The notes under the pieces: generated by a model | What the model was told of the DNA's origin: nothing | The model's database searches: none | Seen by the model: the letters and a program-made list of their open reading frames with translations, nothing else | Assembly: GCF_003815655.1 (NCBI RefSeq) | Contig: NZ_CP033917.1 | Coordinates: 3,100,001-3,164,000, forward strand | Origin: Chryseobacterium sp. G0201 | GTDB taxonomy: Bacteria; Bacteroidota; Bacteroidia; Flavobacteriales; Weeksellaceae | Direction: 5' to 3' | DNA length: 64,000 nt | Made by a program: the position numbers and the translations under genes | Shown here: one piece after another, positions 1 through 7,761 of the stretch | Layout of the letters: every line of letters starts with the position of its first letter | Position numbering within the stretch: the stretch's first letter is position 1

Positions 1-296
1 GTAAGAGACTGATTGCTAATTCAGAAAAAAAGCAATCTGCTGAAGAATCTGCAGTACGTTTGAAATATGGTGAAGATTTTAGAAATTTATTACTTGACAG
101 AAATTTAGATATTAAGGTTAAGGTTTTTGGAAAAAATAATAAGAAAATGAAGTTAACATATGTTTTTTTTAATGATATTTGGTTTAGGAAATTTGAAACT
201 CAAGGATATTTTGATATGATACACGAAAAAGGTTTTACACATATCGAGTTATCAGATGGCTATGGATATGGTAAAGGAATGCAATATGGTTATTAA
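1..296 (+). CDS. 3' end of an unrecognised protein (truncated by window edge)
   Basis: The reading frame is open from the first bases to a TAA at 294-296, so the gene begins left of the window; the TTG at 60 is probably internal. The visible 97 residues are charged and basic at first, with no signal peptide or membrane segment, and end in a Gly/Tyr-rich tail (SDGYGYGKGMQYGY). No family is recognised. The frame is followed directly by a remnant with an in-frame stop, which suggests that this edge of the accessory region is decaying. Confidence 0.5.
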   Translation, partial: KRLIANSEKKQSAEESAVRLKYGEDFRNLLLDRNLDIKVKVFGKNNKKMKLTYVFFNDIWFRKFETQGYFDMIHEKGFTHIELSDGYGYGKGMQYGY

Positions 297-458
297 TTGA
301 AAGAGCAATTTAACTACAGCTCCTCATAGTCTGGAAACTTCGAAGAATGGGTTTGTTCTGAATTATTTAAGCTTGTATTAGAATCACTTGGTATCCCTGA
401 TGAGTTGAAAGGTTCCTGTCCAATAGATTTAACGGGATATTATAGAACACAAACTTAA
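297..458 (+). pseudogene. Decayed gene fragment with in-frame stop
   Basis: A frame starting with TTG right after the previous stop encodes about ten residues, hits TAG at 327-329, and continues open for another 42 codons (containing NFEEWVCSELFKLVLESLG) to TAA at 456-458. The downstream part has protein-like composition, so this may be a broken gene or the tail of a lost one. Family unknown. The following bases to 589 hold nothing recognisable. Confidence 0.3.
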
Positions 459-589
459 TAGCTGAGAGTATAAATTCTTTCTCTTTTGAGTCAAAAACTA
501 AAGAAATATATTTAAATTAGACGATAAAGTTAAAAACATACCAAAATAGTATTAATGTATTCTCAAAATGAGATTGTAAAGAAAGCATT

Positions 590-1231
590 TTAAGAAAATT
601 CTAAATAAGTAGATACCTCTTTTTGTTTTGAATCAATATCTTCTTTTTTTATTGGTAAATCAGAAAAATAAGCAGAACATATCAGATCTAAGGGTGAAAT
701 TCTGCGATGAGATTCTGCAATATCTTCAACATTCAAACCATGATGGTCAGCAAAATTTTGTAAATAATTATACTCCTGATGAGTTTCTCCAGTCCACTCG
801 GTATAATCAATATAATTTTCTTCTAAAAATCCTTTTAAAACATTTAGACAGAAACCGGTGCAAGTCATTGTTTGACCAATTTCCTTTTCAAAAAAATGTT
901 GACCATTTAAGTCAAAGAACTCTCCGGAATAAAAGAAACCATATCTAGGATTTGCCTTTTTTTGAATTTGTTTGCACATCACTATAAATGAAGGAATGAT
1001 TTGTGGATGAATTGTAAAGGTAATTTTATGAAAACAATTTGATCTTATATCTTTATCGTACTTGATAGCATCAGTATCTTCCCCGGTGTAATGGTACTGA
1101 TATGTTTCATCATTGTACTTTATAATAAATACAGAATGAAAAGGATTTCCATCGACATTTTTCCAACAACCTATCGCAATGAAATCACTTTTATAATTCT
1201 TTTCTGTGGCAGTATTTATGAGCTCCAACAT
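590..1231 (-). CDS. Hypothetical protein, possible permuted NlpC/P60-type cysteine peptidase
   Basis: 213 residues, no signal peptide. An early His in a beta-strand context (NPFHSVFIIKY, about residue 32) is followed about 100 residues later by a Cys at a helix start (QTMTCTGFCLNVLKGF, about residues 122-126). This His-before-Cys order is that of circularly permuted papain-like NlpC/P60 (YiiX-like) folds, so a cysteine peptidase or amidase role is possible; that is inference from motif order only. It starts 1 nt after the stop of the upstream 313-aa gene, so the two are surely co-transcribed and probably work together. Neighbours are mobile or defence-like. Confidence 0.6.
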   Translation of the reverse strand: MLELINTATEKNYKSDFIAIGCWKNVDGNPFHSVFIIKYNDETYQYHYTGEDTDAIKYDKDIRSNCFHKITFTIHPQIIPSFIVMCKQIQKKANPRYGFFYSGEFFDLNGQHFFEKEIGQTMTCTGFCLNVLKGFLEENYIDYTEWTGETHQEYNYLQNFADHHGLNVEDIAESHRRISPLDLICSAYFSDLPIKKEDIDSKQKEVSTYLEFS

Positions 1232-1232
1232 A

Positions 1233-2174
1233 TTACATTTTGTTCATTTGAAGTTCAAAATTACTTAGTACACTATTTCTTATACCTTTTATGTGTTCAT
1301 TATCTTTCATCCCCTTACTTATAATCAGTAAGGTTTTTAATTCATTGATATCGTCAAATAAATTTATCGAGGCTTTTAACATGGTAGCCATATCAGCGAT
1401 TACTGATGGAGAGCTATCAAAAAAATCGTATATTATATCTAATCTATCAATAATATCGTCTTTCTCCTGTAATAGATCAATAAAACTTCTAAAACGTGAT
1501 ATTTGATCTGTAGCTAAAAATGCACAATGAATAAAAGTTGGTTTTACTATATCATTATCAGCAATCTTCTTTTTTACTAAACATGATATATTTTGAAATA
1601 AAAAATCTTTAAGTTCTAAAGCTTCAGAAATTGTACATTCAATAGTTTCCTGACCACCACCAGAATATTCTAAATGATAATTTATGGTTTGCCCACCTAC
1701 CTCATTAAATTTACCGGTAAGAATTCTAAATTCATTTCTATACGATTTATATTTAGATTTTTTTTTAATCTTAGTGGCGTTCTTAATTCTCTCCTCTAGC
1801 TTAATATTGGAATAAAAAAATTGATATTGTAAAACATCGTTCTTAATTTCATTCTGGATATCACGAAGATTTTTAGTAATAATTCCATCGTCAGATTTAC
1901 CTTCTATGGCTTCATCTATTTTCCCATAAATCGTCTGAATTTCATACTTAGAGCCATGAACAACAGCCGCCGCAGAACCTTTTTCAATCGAGAAGATAAC
2001 ATTTTCAGACACAGTTGCTGCAATGTTTTTTAACGCATTGGTAACTTTCAAAAACGACTCTAAAGCCGTTATTGACATCTTATCTAACTCGACATCAATA
2101 TTTTCTGCTAAGTCTAATTTGATCTTTATATTAGTATCTTCCATTGCAATGGTAAATTTATAATAATTTTTCAT
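1233..2174 (-). CDS. Hypothetical 313-aa protein, first gene of a two-gene unit
   Basis: A cytoplasmic-looking protein with no signal peptide or membrane helix, lysine-rich, with long predicted helices and one Gly/Ala-rich stretch (SIEKGSAAAVVHGS, about residue 65). I do not recognise a named domain. The stop codon lies 1 nt before the ATG of the downstream peptidase-like gene, implying translational coupling. It stands divergent to an AbiC-like gene. A role as substrate, sensor or inhibitor for the downstream protein is possible but unsupported by any motif. Confidence 0.6.
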   Translation of the reverse strand: MKNYYKFTIAMEDTNIKIKLDLAENIDVELDKMSITALESFLKVTNALKNIAATVSENVIFSIEKGSAAAVVHGSKYEIQTIYGKIDEAIEGKSDDGIITKNLRDIQNEIKNDVLQYQFFYSNIKLEERIKNATKIKKKSKYKSYRNEFRILTGKFNEVGGQTINYHLEYSGGGQETIECTISEALELKDFLFQNISCLVKKKIADNDIVKPTFIHCAFLATDQISRFRSFIDLLQEKDDIIDRLDIIYDFFDSSPSVIADMATMLKASINLFDDINELKTLLIISKGMKDNEHIKGIRNSVLSNFELQMNKM

Positions 2175-2367
2175 CCTTAAGACATTTATAATAAAAAAGT
2201 ATTAAAAAACTTACATCATTTCAAGAATGTACGAATAACCTTTCACGAATAAGGATGCGGAAAAGACTTTGAGATCCCTGCAAAATGCTGTATGGAAATA
2301 TCAATGAAATAAGTATTGAGTGATTAATCTTTTGTATATTCGAAAAAAACTAAAACCTAAATTTCCA

Positions 2368-3126
2368 ATGAAAGATAAAAATGATGGGAATATTCTTTTT
2401 TATGTTGCTTTAGCTATACTTGTAATTTTTGGAGTTCTTGGATCGACATATATGATACAAAGTTCTGAAGCTGATCGTGGAACATTCGGTGATATGTTTG
2501 GATTTGCGAATGCTTTATTTACTGGCTTATCAGTTATTGGATTAATTGCAACCATATTACTACAAAGGAAAGATTTAAACCACCAGAGAGACGAGCTTCA
2601 TCGGCAAAATATCGCAAATTTTAGACAGAATTTCGAGAATACATTTTTTAATATGATTAATGTCCATCATCAGATAGTCAATGCGATGACACTTACATAT
2701 TCTGAAACTAACAGGCATTCAATTACAGTTCCTGTTGTTGTTAATGCTCGAGGTGTATTTAGATACTTATTTGGTATAATTTACAAATCATTGAACACAG
2801 TAGGAGATAATTTTCATAAAATATACAAAGAACAATACCTCCATTACAATTATCATTTGGATCACTACTATAATAATTTCTACGAGGTGATTAAATTTAT
2901 TGATGAATCAGACTTGATTGACAATAAATTAAAAAACAGATATTCGGAAATATTAAGTAGCCAATTATCTGAACATGAAAAGTTAATGATCTTCTACCAT
3001 ATCATATATTATCCGAGCAGAGGATTAAAGAATTTAGTCGAAAAATATGATTTAATCAAAAATTTCAATTACGATAATACTGTAAGTGATTTTTTATTAA
3101 GTAAGTATAGTCCAAAATTAGATTAA
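2368..3126 (+). CDS. Putative phage abortive infection protein (putAbiC family)
   Basis: Matches the layout of the putAbiC family (Pfam PF16872): two N-terminal transmembrane helices (about residues 8-28 and 45-65), then a charged heptad-like stretch (LLQRKDLNHQRDELHRQ), the family-typical FENTFFNMINVHHQIV, and a C-terminal IDESDL...SSQLSEHEKLMIFYH...GLKNLVEKYDLI block. Related proteins are linked to abortive phage resistance. The frame can be opened by GTG at 2320, but the ATG at 2368 puts the first membrane helix at the usual place, so I prefer it. A single gene without partner; the neighbouring two-gene unit on the other strand is the only candidate associate. Confidence 0.75.
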   Translation: MKDKNDGNILFYVALAILVIFGVLGSTYMIQSSEADRGTFGDMFGFANALFTGLSVIGLIATILLQRKDLNHQRDELHRQNIANFRQNFENTFFNMINVHHQIVNAMTLTYSETNRHSITVPVVVNARGVFRYLFGIIYKSLNTVGDNFHKIYKEQYLHYNYHLDHYYNNFYEVIKFIDESDLIDNKLKNRYSEILSSQLSEHEKLMIFYHIIYYPSRGLKNLVEKYDLIKNFNYDNTVSDFLLSKYSPKLD

Positions 3127-3564
3127 TCACTAAGCAAATAACCTCACCAAAATACACCGAATACGAAAGTCTCACTAAAACATTGAGGTAGACTTCTTAA
3201 TTTGATGCTAACTGTAATGAAATATGTTAAAGATGTGATTTTCGGAGAAAAAGAAAAAGATTTGAGATATTACTGCTTCCACTTTTTACAATTATTCTTG
3301 TCTCTTACACATATTTCAAAGGCTTTCCTATCGTATTAAGAAACTGTTGAAGTTAACGGAGACCGAAAGAATTCCTAAAATTGCAAGCTGATTTAATAAC
3401 CTTTTAATTTTATAGCTCGTGGAAAATACGATAAGTTCAAAGCTGATCAGTGATTGAGAAATGTAATAATATCAGATGTACTTGTGTTATCATTCAAGTT
3501 TTAGTAAATATTTGTAGGTTTTAAAGGCTTTCCGAGCAAACCGTTAAAAAATTAACGTCATTCG
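3127..3564. other. Intergenic, no convincing gene
   Basis: AT-rich stretch. A 44-codon ATG frame at 3205-3339 on the + strand is the longest reading frame, but it has no recognisable domain and no promoter or ribosome-binding sequence that supports it. Otherwise nothing is visible; it looks like eroded accessory DNA. Confidence 0.4.
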
Positions 3565-3596
3565 TATGTTTGCAGTCTAATGATACAATTCATTAG
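3565..3596 (+). promoter_or_regulatory. Flavobacterial -7 box followed by a palindromic operator-like site
   Basis: TATGTTTG at 3565-3572 fits the TAnnTTTG -7 consensus. Immediately downstream, CTAATGA (3577-3583) and TCATTAG (3590-3596) form a perfect 7-bp inverted repeat at the expected transcription start, an arrangement typical of a repressor operator. It would drive the short reading frame at 3606. No clear -33 TTG is visible at normal spacing. Confidence 0.4.
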
Positions 3597-3605
3597 TGTA
3601 AACAT

Positions 3606-3731
3606 ATGGAATTTTTGATTGGAAGTAAAGTTTACTTCGGAATTGTAAAGAGAGTGATCAAAGGTAAATTGAAAATATTTTTCGACACGCATGATACATA
3701 CTATATACAAAATGGATTCGATCTGCCCTGA
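3606..3731 (+). CDS. Possible 41-aa small protein
   Basis: ATG frame of 41 residues (MEFLIGSKVYFGIVKRVIKG... ending GFDLP), basic, no signal peptide. It is supported only by a promoter-like box and a palindrome just upstream. No family recognised; it could be the start of a truncated gene. Confidence 0.25.
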   Translation: MEFLIGSKVYFGIVKRVIKGKLKIFFDTHDTYYIQNGFDLP

Positions 3732-3837
3732 CTTTTGCTGTAGTAGAATGAAATGCAGATGGAAAAGCTTTAGAGATTGGATGCTTGACTTAGTAAATAA
3801 TAGGATAAAAAATCCAATAATTTGCCAGAAATAAACG

Positions 3838-3857
3838 AAGCCTCTTAATCGAGGCTT
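3838..3857. terminator. Rho-independent terminator, probably bidirectional
   Basis: AAGCCTC (3838-3844) pairs with GAGGCTT (3851-3857) across a 6-nt loop and is followed by a T-rich run on the + strand. On the minus strand it abuts the stop codon of the XRE regulator, so it likely ends that gene too. Confidence 0.7.
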
Positions 3858-4106
3858 TTATTTTTTTATATTTTGGAATAATTCTTCTAAGGTAACATTT
3901 TTTTTACGACAGATTTTAGCAATTGTCTTTACAGACATATTGTAATCGGTTTTCGATGTGCCTAGTGCTATATTTTTTATTCTCCTAACAGTACTTTCTT
4001 CTATATCACATTTTAAAGCAAACTCTCTCTGTGATTTTGCTTTTGAAATCCAGTTTGTGTATACATATTTGCAAATAGCAACTATTAATTCTTTCTCATC
4101 GTCCAT
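3858..4106 (-). CDS. Small XRE-type helix-turn-helix regulator
   Basis: 82 residues, almost entirely one helix-turn-helix domain: SQREFALKCDIEESTVRRI is the HTH core (about residues 26-45), followed by MSVKTIAKICRKKNVTLEELF, typical of Cro/CI-like proteins. It binds DNA as a transcription factor, probably a dimer. Its ATG faces a promoter-like region that also contains a perfect palindrome (4189-4204), a plausible operator. Such small XRE proteins are common in mobile elements and antiphage loci; no partner gene is adjacent, but a candidate structured RNA lies divergently upstream. Confidence 0.8.
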   Translation of the reverse strand: MDDEKELIVAICKYVYTNWISKAKSQREFALKCDIEESTVRRIKNIALGTSKTDYNMSVKTIAKICRKKNVTLEELFQNIKK

Positions 4107-4172
4107 TATAACAAATTAATAGAAAGAGAAAAAAAATAGTGCGGTTTTCTGTGCGCAATAATAAAATATTGT

Positions 4173-4204
4173 TATATTTGTAAAATAGGTTACTGTAATG
4201 TAAC
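4173..4204 (+). promoter_or_regulatory. Promoter-like box and palindrome driving the structured RNA
   Basis: TATATTTG at 4173-4180 matches TAnnTTTG; GTG at 4151-4153 stands 19 nt upstream where TTG is expected. GTTAC (4189-4193) and GTAAC (4200-4204) form an inverted repeat over the predicted start near 4187. This would transcribe rightward into the rod-like RNA candidate and could be controlled by the divergent XRE protein. Confidence 0.45.
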
Positions 4205-4251
4205 TTTGCGATACTTCAACGAATATTAGAAGCTATTGCTTAGAATCTTGT

Positions 4252-4353
4252 ACTAGAAAACTGGTAATTTTATTGAGACAAGAGGATAAGTATAAGCTCA
4301 CGACCTAGGCGTGGGCTCTCTTATCTGTCTCATGGTATACCAGTACCTCTAGT
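4252..4353 (+). ncRNA. Rod-like structured RNA candidate (6S-like shape)
   Basis: Five consecutive helices nest into one rod: ACTAGA (4252) with TCTAGT (4348-4353); ACTGGTA (4260-4266) with TACCAGT (4338-4344); GAGACA (4275-4280) with TGTCTC (4326-4331); GATAAG (4285-4290) with CTTATC (4320-4325); AGCTCACG (4295-4302) with CGTGGGCT (4310-4317), capped by a 7-nt loop. That is about 33 base pairs, separated by small bulges and one larger internal loop (4267-4274 facing 4332-4337). A promoter-like box lies about 70 nt upstream and a run of nine T follows at 4378-4386. No reading frame covers it. A long hairpin with a central bubble is the shape of 6S RNA, and a 6S-Flavo family is known, but I cannot confirm membership; strand is inferred from promoter and T-run. 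Confidence 0.55.
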
Positions 4354-4737
4354 TCGGATATTGTAGAGTCCATGCTGTTTTTTTTCATGCCGTCCGTTTT
4401 TTCTACAAAACAATCTAAGCCCGCTTTACCACATAGAGTATCTTGACATGATACAATAGGGTGTACAACCTATTGCGGCTTTTAAAGCTTACTTGGACAC
4501 ATTTTTCATTCATATTAATTAAGACTTTCAATGCCTTTTGGTTTCTGGTTACATATTTTATGCAGTTTGCTGAAAGGCATTTTGAAAGTTGAATCAACAC
4601 GAGATATTTTACATATATAGAAGAAATGAAATAAGCATCATCCTTATAACAAAGAAGCCCTTTCCTAAAAGTCGACTAAAACAGCAGGAAAGAGCTAAAG
4701 TTTATCAAGGAGTTTAATTAAAAACCCATACAAAACT
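4354..4737. other. Untranslated region upstream of the SusC operon
   Basis: No convincing gene. It contains a 7-bp inverted repeat CAATAGG/CCTATTG (4454-4475) of unknown role and an AAGGAG at 4707 too far from the susC-like ATG to serve as its ribosome-binding site. A minus-strand frame at 4415-4600 has no family features. Confidence 0.4.
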
Positions 4738-7700
4738 ATGAAAAAATCCTATTATAACATAGGAAGCATTGGCTTTGTTTTCATGTTGACCGTTGTTTGC
4801 GGGAACATAAAGGCTCAGACCAAAACTGTCACGGGAAAAATTACCGTGAATAACCAGCCTCTGTCAGGGGTCAGTGTTTCTCAATCAGGAAGTGATCAGT
4901 TCACTGTTACCAATATTCAAGGTAACTATCAACTTCAGATCTCAGGAGAAAATACTGTCCTTCTGTTCAGACATCCTGACTATTTGGAACAAAGAATTTC
5001 TGTCGGAAATGAAGCCGTTGTTGATGTAAAACTCTCAAGAAAAGATGAGAAAGTACAAGGGATTGAAGAAGTCGTAGTAAACGCAGGTTATTATAAAGTG
5101 AGGGATAAGGAGAGAACGGGAAGTATTGCCAGGGTTGGTGCAAAGGATATTGAGAATCAGCCGGTGACCAATGTTCTTTCCGCAGCACAGGGAAGAATGG
5201 CGGGAGTTAACATCACTCAAAGTGGAGGAACACCCGGTGGAGGTTTCAAAGTAGAGATTCGTGGACAGAATTCTCTTCGAACTATGGCAAGCAGTGGTAT
5301 TGACGGTAACGTCCCTCTGTATGTTGTAGATGGTGTTCCCATCGGAGGTGAGCTTAATTCAGGAATTGCCGGAACAGCGATTCCTTCAGGAAACATTAAT
5401 CCTTTGAATAGCATTTCACCGCAGGATATTGAAAGTCTCGAAATTCTTAAAGATGCTGATGCTACCGCAATTTACGGTTCAAGAGGTGCTAATGGAGTAG
5501 TGTTAATCACTACCAAAAAAGGCAGTTCAGGAAAGTTAGGACTGTCGTTTAATTCTATGTATTCACTTAGTCGGGCACAGTCTCAACTTGAAATGATGGA
5601 TACTCAGGAGTATCTTTCCATGAGAAAACAGGCTTTTGCCAATAATAATGTGACCAATTATCCCGCAACAGCCTATGATGTGAATGGTGTATGGGATCAG
5701 AACAGATACACCAATTGGCGAAAAGAACTGATCGGAAATCTGGCAGAAGGCAGCAACACGCAGGTGTCTTTGAACGGAGGGAGTGAGACAACTAATTTTT
5801 TAGTAAGCTACGGTCATACAGAACAGTCAACAGTGTATGACAAAGATTTCAGGTACAAGACCAATAATATTTCATCCAATATTTCACACCGCTCTAAGGA
5901 CAGACGTTTTGTTCTGAATATTTCTAATCTTTTTTCAGGTCAGAAAAATAATGTTTTTAATGAAGACCTGACAAGAGTTGCACATACACTAGCTCCAAAT
6001 GCTCCCGCATTGTACACAGCAGACGGAGGAATCAACTGGCAGAATAATACATTCTCCAATCCTGTAGCATCATTTAATGCAGACTATTTCAATACGCAGG
6101 TACAGTTTATGAATAACTTCACTACGGAGTATGAAATTTTTAAAAATTTAAGGATTAAACTTAACGGAGGAATTACCTATCAGACCTTCGAGGAAAAATC
6201 ACTCAGACCTAATACTATTTTTAATCCAGCGTTTGCAACAGGTCAGTCAAGTGCTTATTCTCAATCTTCCAGATCTGAACAGAAAAGATTTTCTTATATA
6301 TTGGAGCCTCAACTGAATTGGAACAGAACATTTGGAAAAAACAGCTTCGATGTTTTGGTAGGAGCTACCTACCAGGATGATTCAGTTTCTTTATTATCGA
6401 TGTCAGGAACTGGTTTTGAGAGCAACGCATTTATAGAAAATATAGGGGCAGCACAAACCAAAGTCATCAATGATCTGTATACGACCGAATATAAATATGC
6501 TGCAGTATTCGGAAGGCTTAATTATCAGTTCAACAAAAAATATATTCTGAACGTAACGGGTAGGAGAGACGGAAGCAGTCGCTTCGGACCCGGAAATAAG
6601 TTTGCCAATTTTGGCGCAGTGGGTGCGGCATGGCTGTTTTCTGAAGAAAGTTTTTTTAAAGCAATGAAATGGCTGAGTTTCGGAAAATTGCGGGGAAGCT
6701 ATGGTACAACAGGAAGTGACAATATCGGAGATTATCAATATTTAAATACCTATACATTATCTTCAAACTCAATTTACAATGGAGTAACTGGATTGATTCC
6801 GTCAAGACTCTACAACCCTGATTTCAGTTGGGAAAAAACTACTAAAATGGAAGTGGCTTTAGAATTAGGGATGTTTCGTAACCGCCTGAATATAACAGGA
6901 GCCTGGTACAGAAACAGATCATCCAATCAGCTGGTAGGCTATCAGCTACCTGCAGTCACGGGATTTACCTCAGTTAATGCAAATTTGAATGCGACTGTAC
7001 AAAATACGGGTCTTGAATTTACTTTGAACGCAGGTGTTTTCAGAAATACACCTTTAAAATGGGAAACTGCTTTTAATATCAGTGTGCCTGAAAATAAACT
7101 GATTTCATTCCCAGGGTTGGAAGGATCAACATATTCTAACACTTATGTGATTGGTAGATCCGTCAACATCATAAAGCTATACAATCTTGAAGGTATTAAT
7201 TCTCAAAACGGACAGTACATATTCACAGACTATAATAAAGATGGTAAGATTTCATCACCTGAAGACAGACAGATAATTGAAGATCTTACAGTAGAATATT
7301 TTGGAGGATGGAGCAATCAGTTTAGTTATCAGAACTGGAATCTTTCCTTCCTGTTCCAATTTGTAAAACAGCGTTCAAGAAACTATAATTCAACAATGAC
7401 TTCGCCCGGTTTATTGAACAATCTGCCCAAAGAAGTATTGAATGTATGGTCACCTGAAAATTTGGACGGGTTATACATGCCGTATCGTTCCAATGTGAAT
7501 GCTATGCACTCCCTCTTTCAAACGAGTACCGCTTCTGTTTCTGATGCTTCTTTTATAAGGCTGAAAAATATTCAGTTAACCTATAAAATTCCTGTTTCAG
7601 AAAACTCTCCTTTCAGAGAGCTGAGGGTTTATTTCCAAGGTCAGAATTTGTGGACATGGACAAAATATTTCGGAATCGATCCTGAAATCGGAGCCAGCAA

Positions 7701-7752
7701 TTTTTTACCTCCTTTAAAGACCTATTCATTAGGTTTTCAGTTTAACCTTTAA
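4738..7752 (+). CDS. SusC/RagA-type TonB-dependent outer-membrane receptor
   Basis: 1004 residues. Signal peptide of about 26 residues ending KAQ, then a carboxypeptidase-regulatory-like beta-sandwich (about 28-100), a TonB-box-like GIEEVVVNAGYY (about 107-118), the plug domain (YVVDGVPI about 195, GSRGANGVVLITTKKG about 247), and a long beta-barrel ending in an aromatic-rich strand (YSLGFQFNL). SusC-like proteins import bulky ligands, glycans or peptides, across the outer membrane with a SusD lid, powered by TonB/ExbBD. The SusD-like gene starts 9 nt downstream, then an S9 peptidase, so a peptide substrate is the natural guess. No anti-sigma/ECF pair is adjacent; a TPR/AraC regulator lies 6 kb downstream. 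Confidence 0.92.
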   Translation: MKKSYYNIGSIGFVFMLTVVCGNIKAQTKTVTGKITVNNQPLSGVSVSQSGSDQFTVTNIQGNYQLQISGENTVLLFRHPDYLEQRISVGNEAVVDVKLSRKDEKVQGIEEVVVNAGYYKVRDKERTGSIARVGAKDIENQPVTNVLSAAQGRMAGVNITQSGGTPGGGFKVEIRGQNSLRTMASSGIDGNVPLYVVDGVPIGGELNSGIAGTAIPSGNINPLNSISPQDIESLEILKDADATAIYGSRGANGVVLITTKKGSSGKLGLSFNSMYSLSRAQSQLEMMDTQEYLSMRKQAFANNNVTNYPATAYDVNGVWDQNRYTNWRKELIGNLAEGSNTQVSLNGGSETTNFLVSYGHTEQSTVYDKDFRYKTNNISSNISHRSKDRRFVLNISNLFSGQKNNVFNEDLTRVAHTLAPNAPALYTADGGINWQNNTFSNPVASFNADYFNTQVQFMNNFTTEYEIFKNLRIKLNGGITYQTFEEKSLRPNTIFNPAFATGQSSAYSQSSRSEQKRFSYILEPQLNWNRTFGKNSFDVLVGATYQDDSVSLLSMSGTGFESNAFIENIGAAQTKVINDLYTTEYKYAAVFGRLNYQFNKKYILNVTGRRDGSSRFGPGNKFANFGAVGAAWLFSEESFFKAMKWLSFGKLRGSYGTTGSDNIGDYQYLNTYTLSSNSIYNGVTGLIPSRLYNPDFSWEKTTKMEVALELGMFRNRLNITGAWYRNRSSNQLVGYQLPAVTGFTSVNANLNATVQNTGLEFTLNAGVFRNTPLKWETAFNISVPENKLISFPGLEGSTYSNTYVIGRSVNIIKLYNLEGINSQNGQYIFTDYNKDGKISSPEDRQIIEDLTVEYFGGWSNQFSYQNWNLSFLFQFVKQRSRNYNSTMTSPGLLNNLPKEVLNVWSPENLDGLYMPYRSNVNAMHSLFQTSTASVSDASFIRLKNIQLTYKIPVSENSPFRELRVYFQGQNLWTWTKYFGIDPEIGASNFLPPLKTYSLGFQFNL

Positions 7753-7761
7753 TCAAACATT

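Noticed and set aside
4242..4353. Retron or tracrRNA interpretation of the rod-like RNA
   Set aside because: No reverse transcriptase or Cas9 gene is near; a 6S-like or unknown RNA is simpler.
4415..4600. 61-codon minus-strand frame
   Set aside because: No start context, no domain; inside the untranslated region upstream of the SusC gene.
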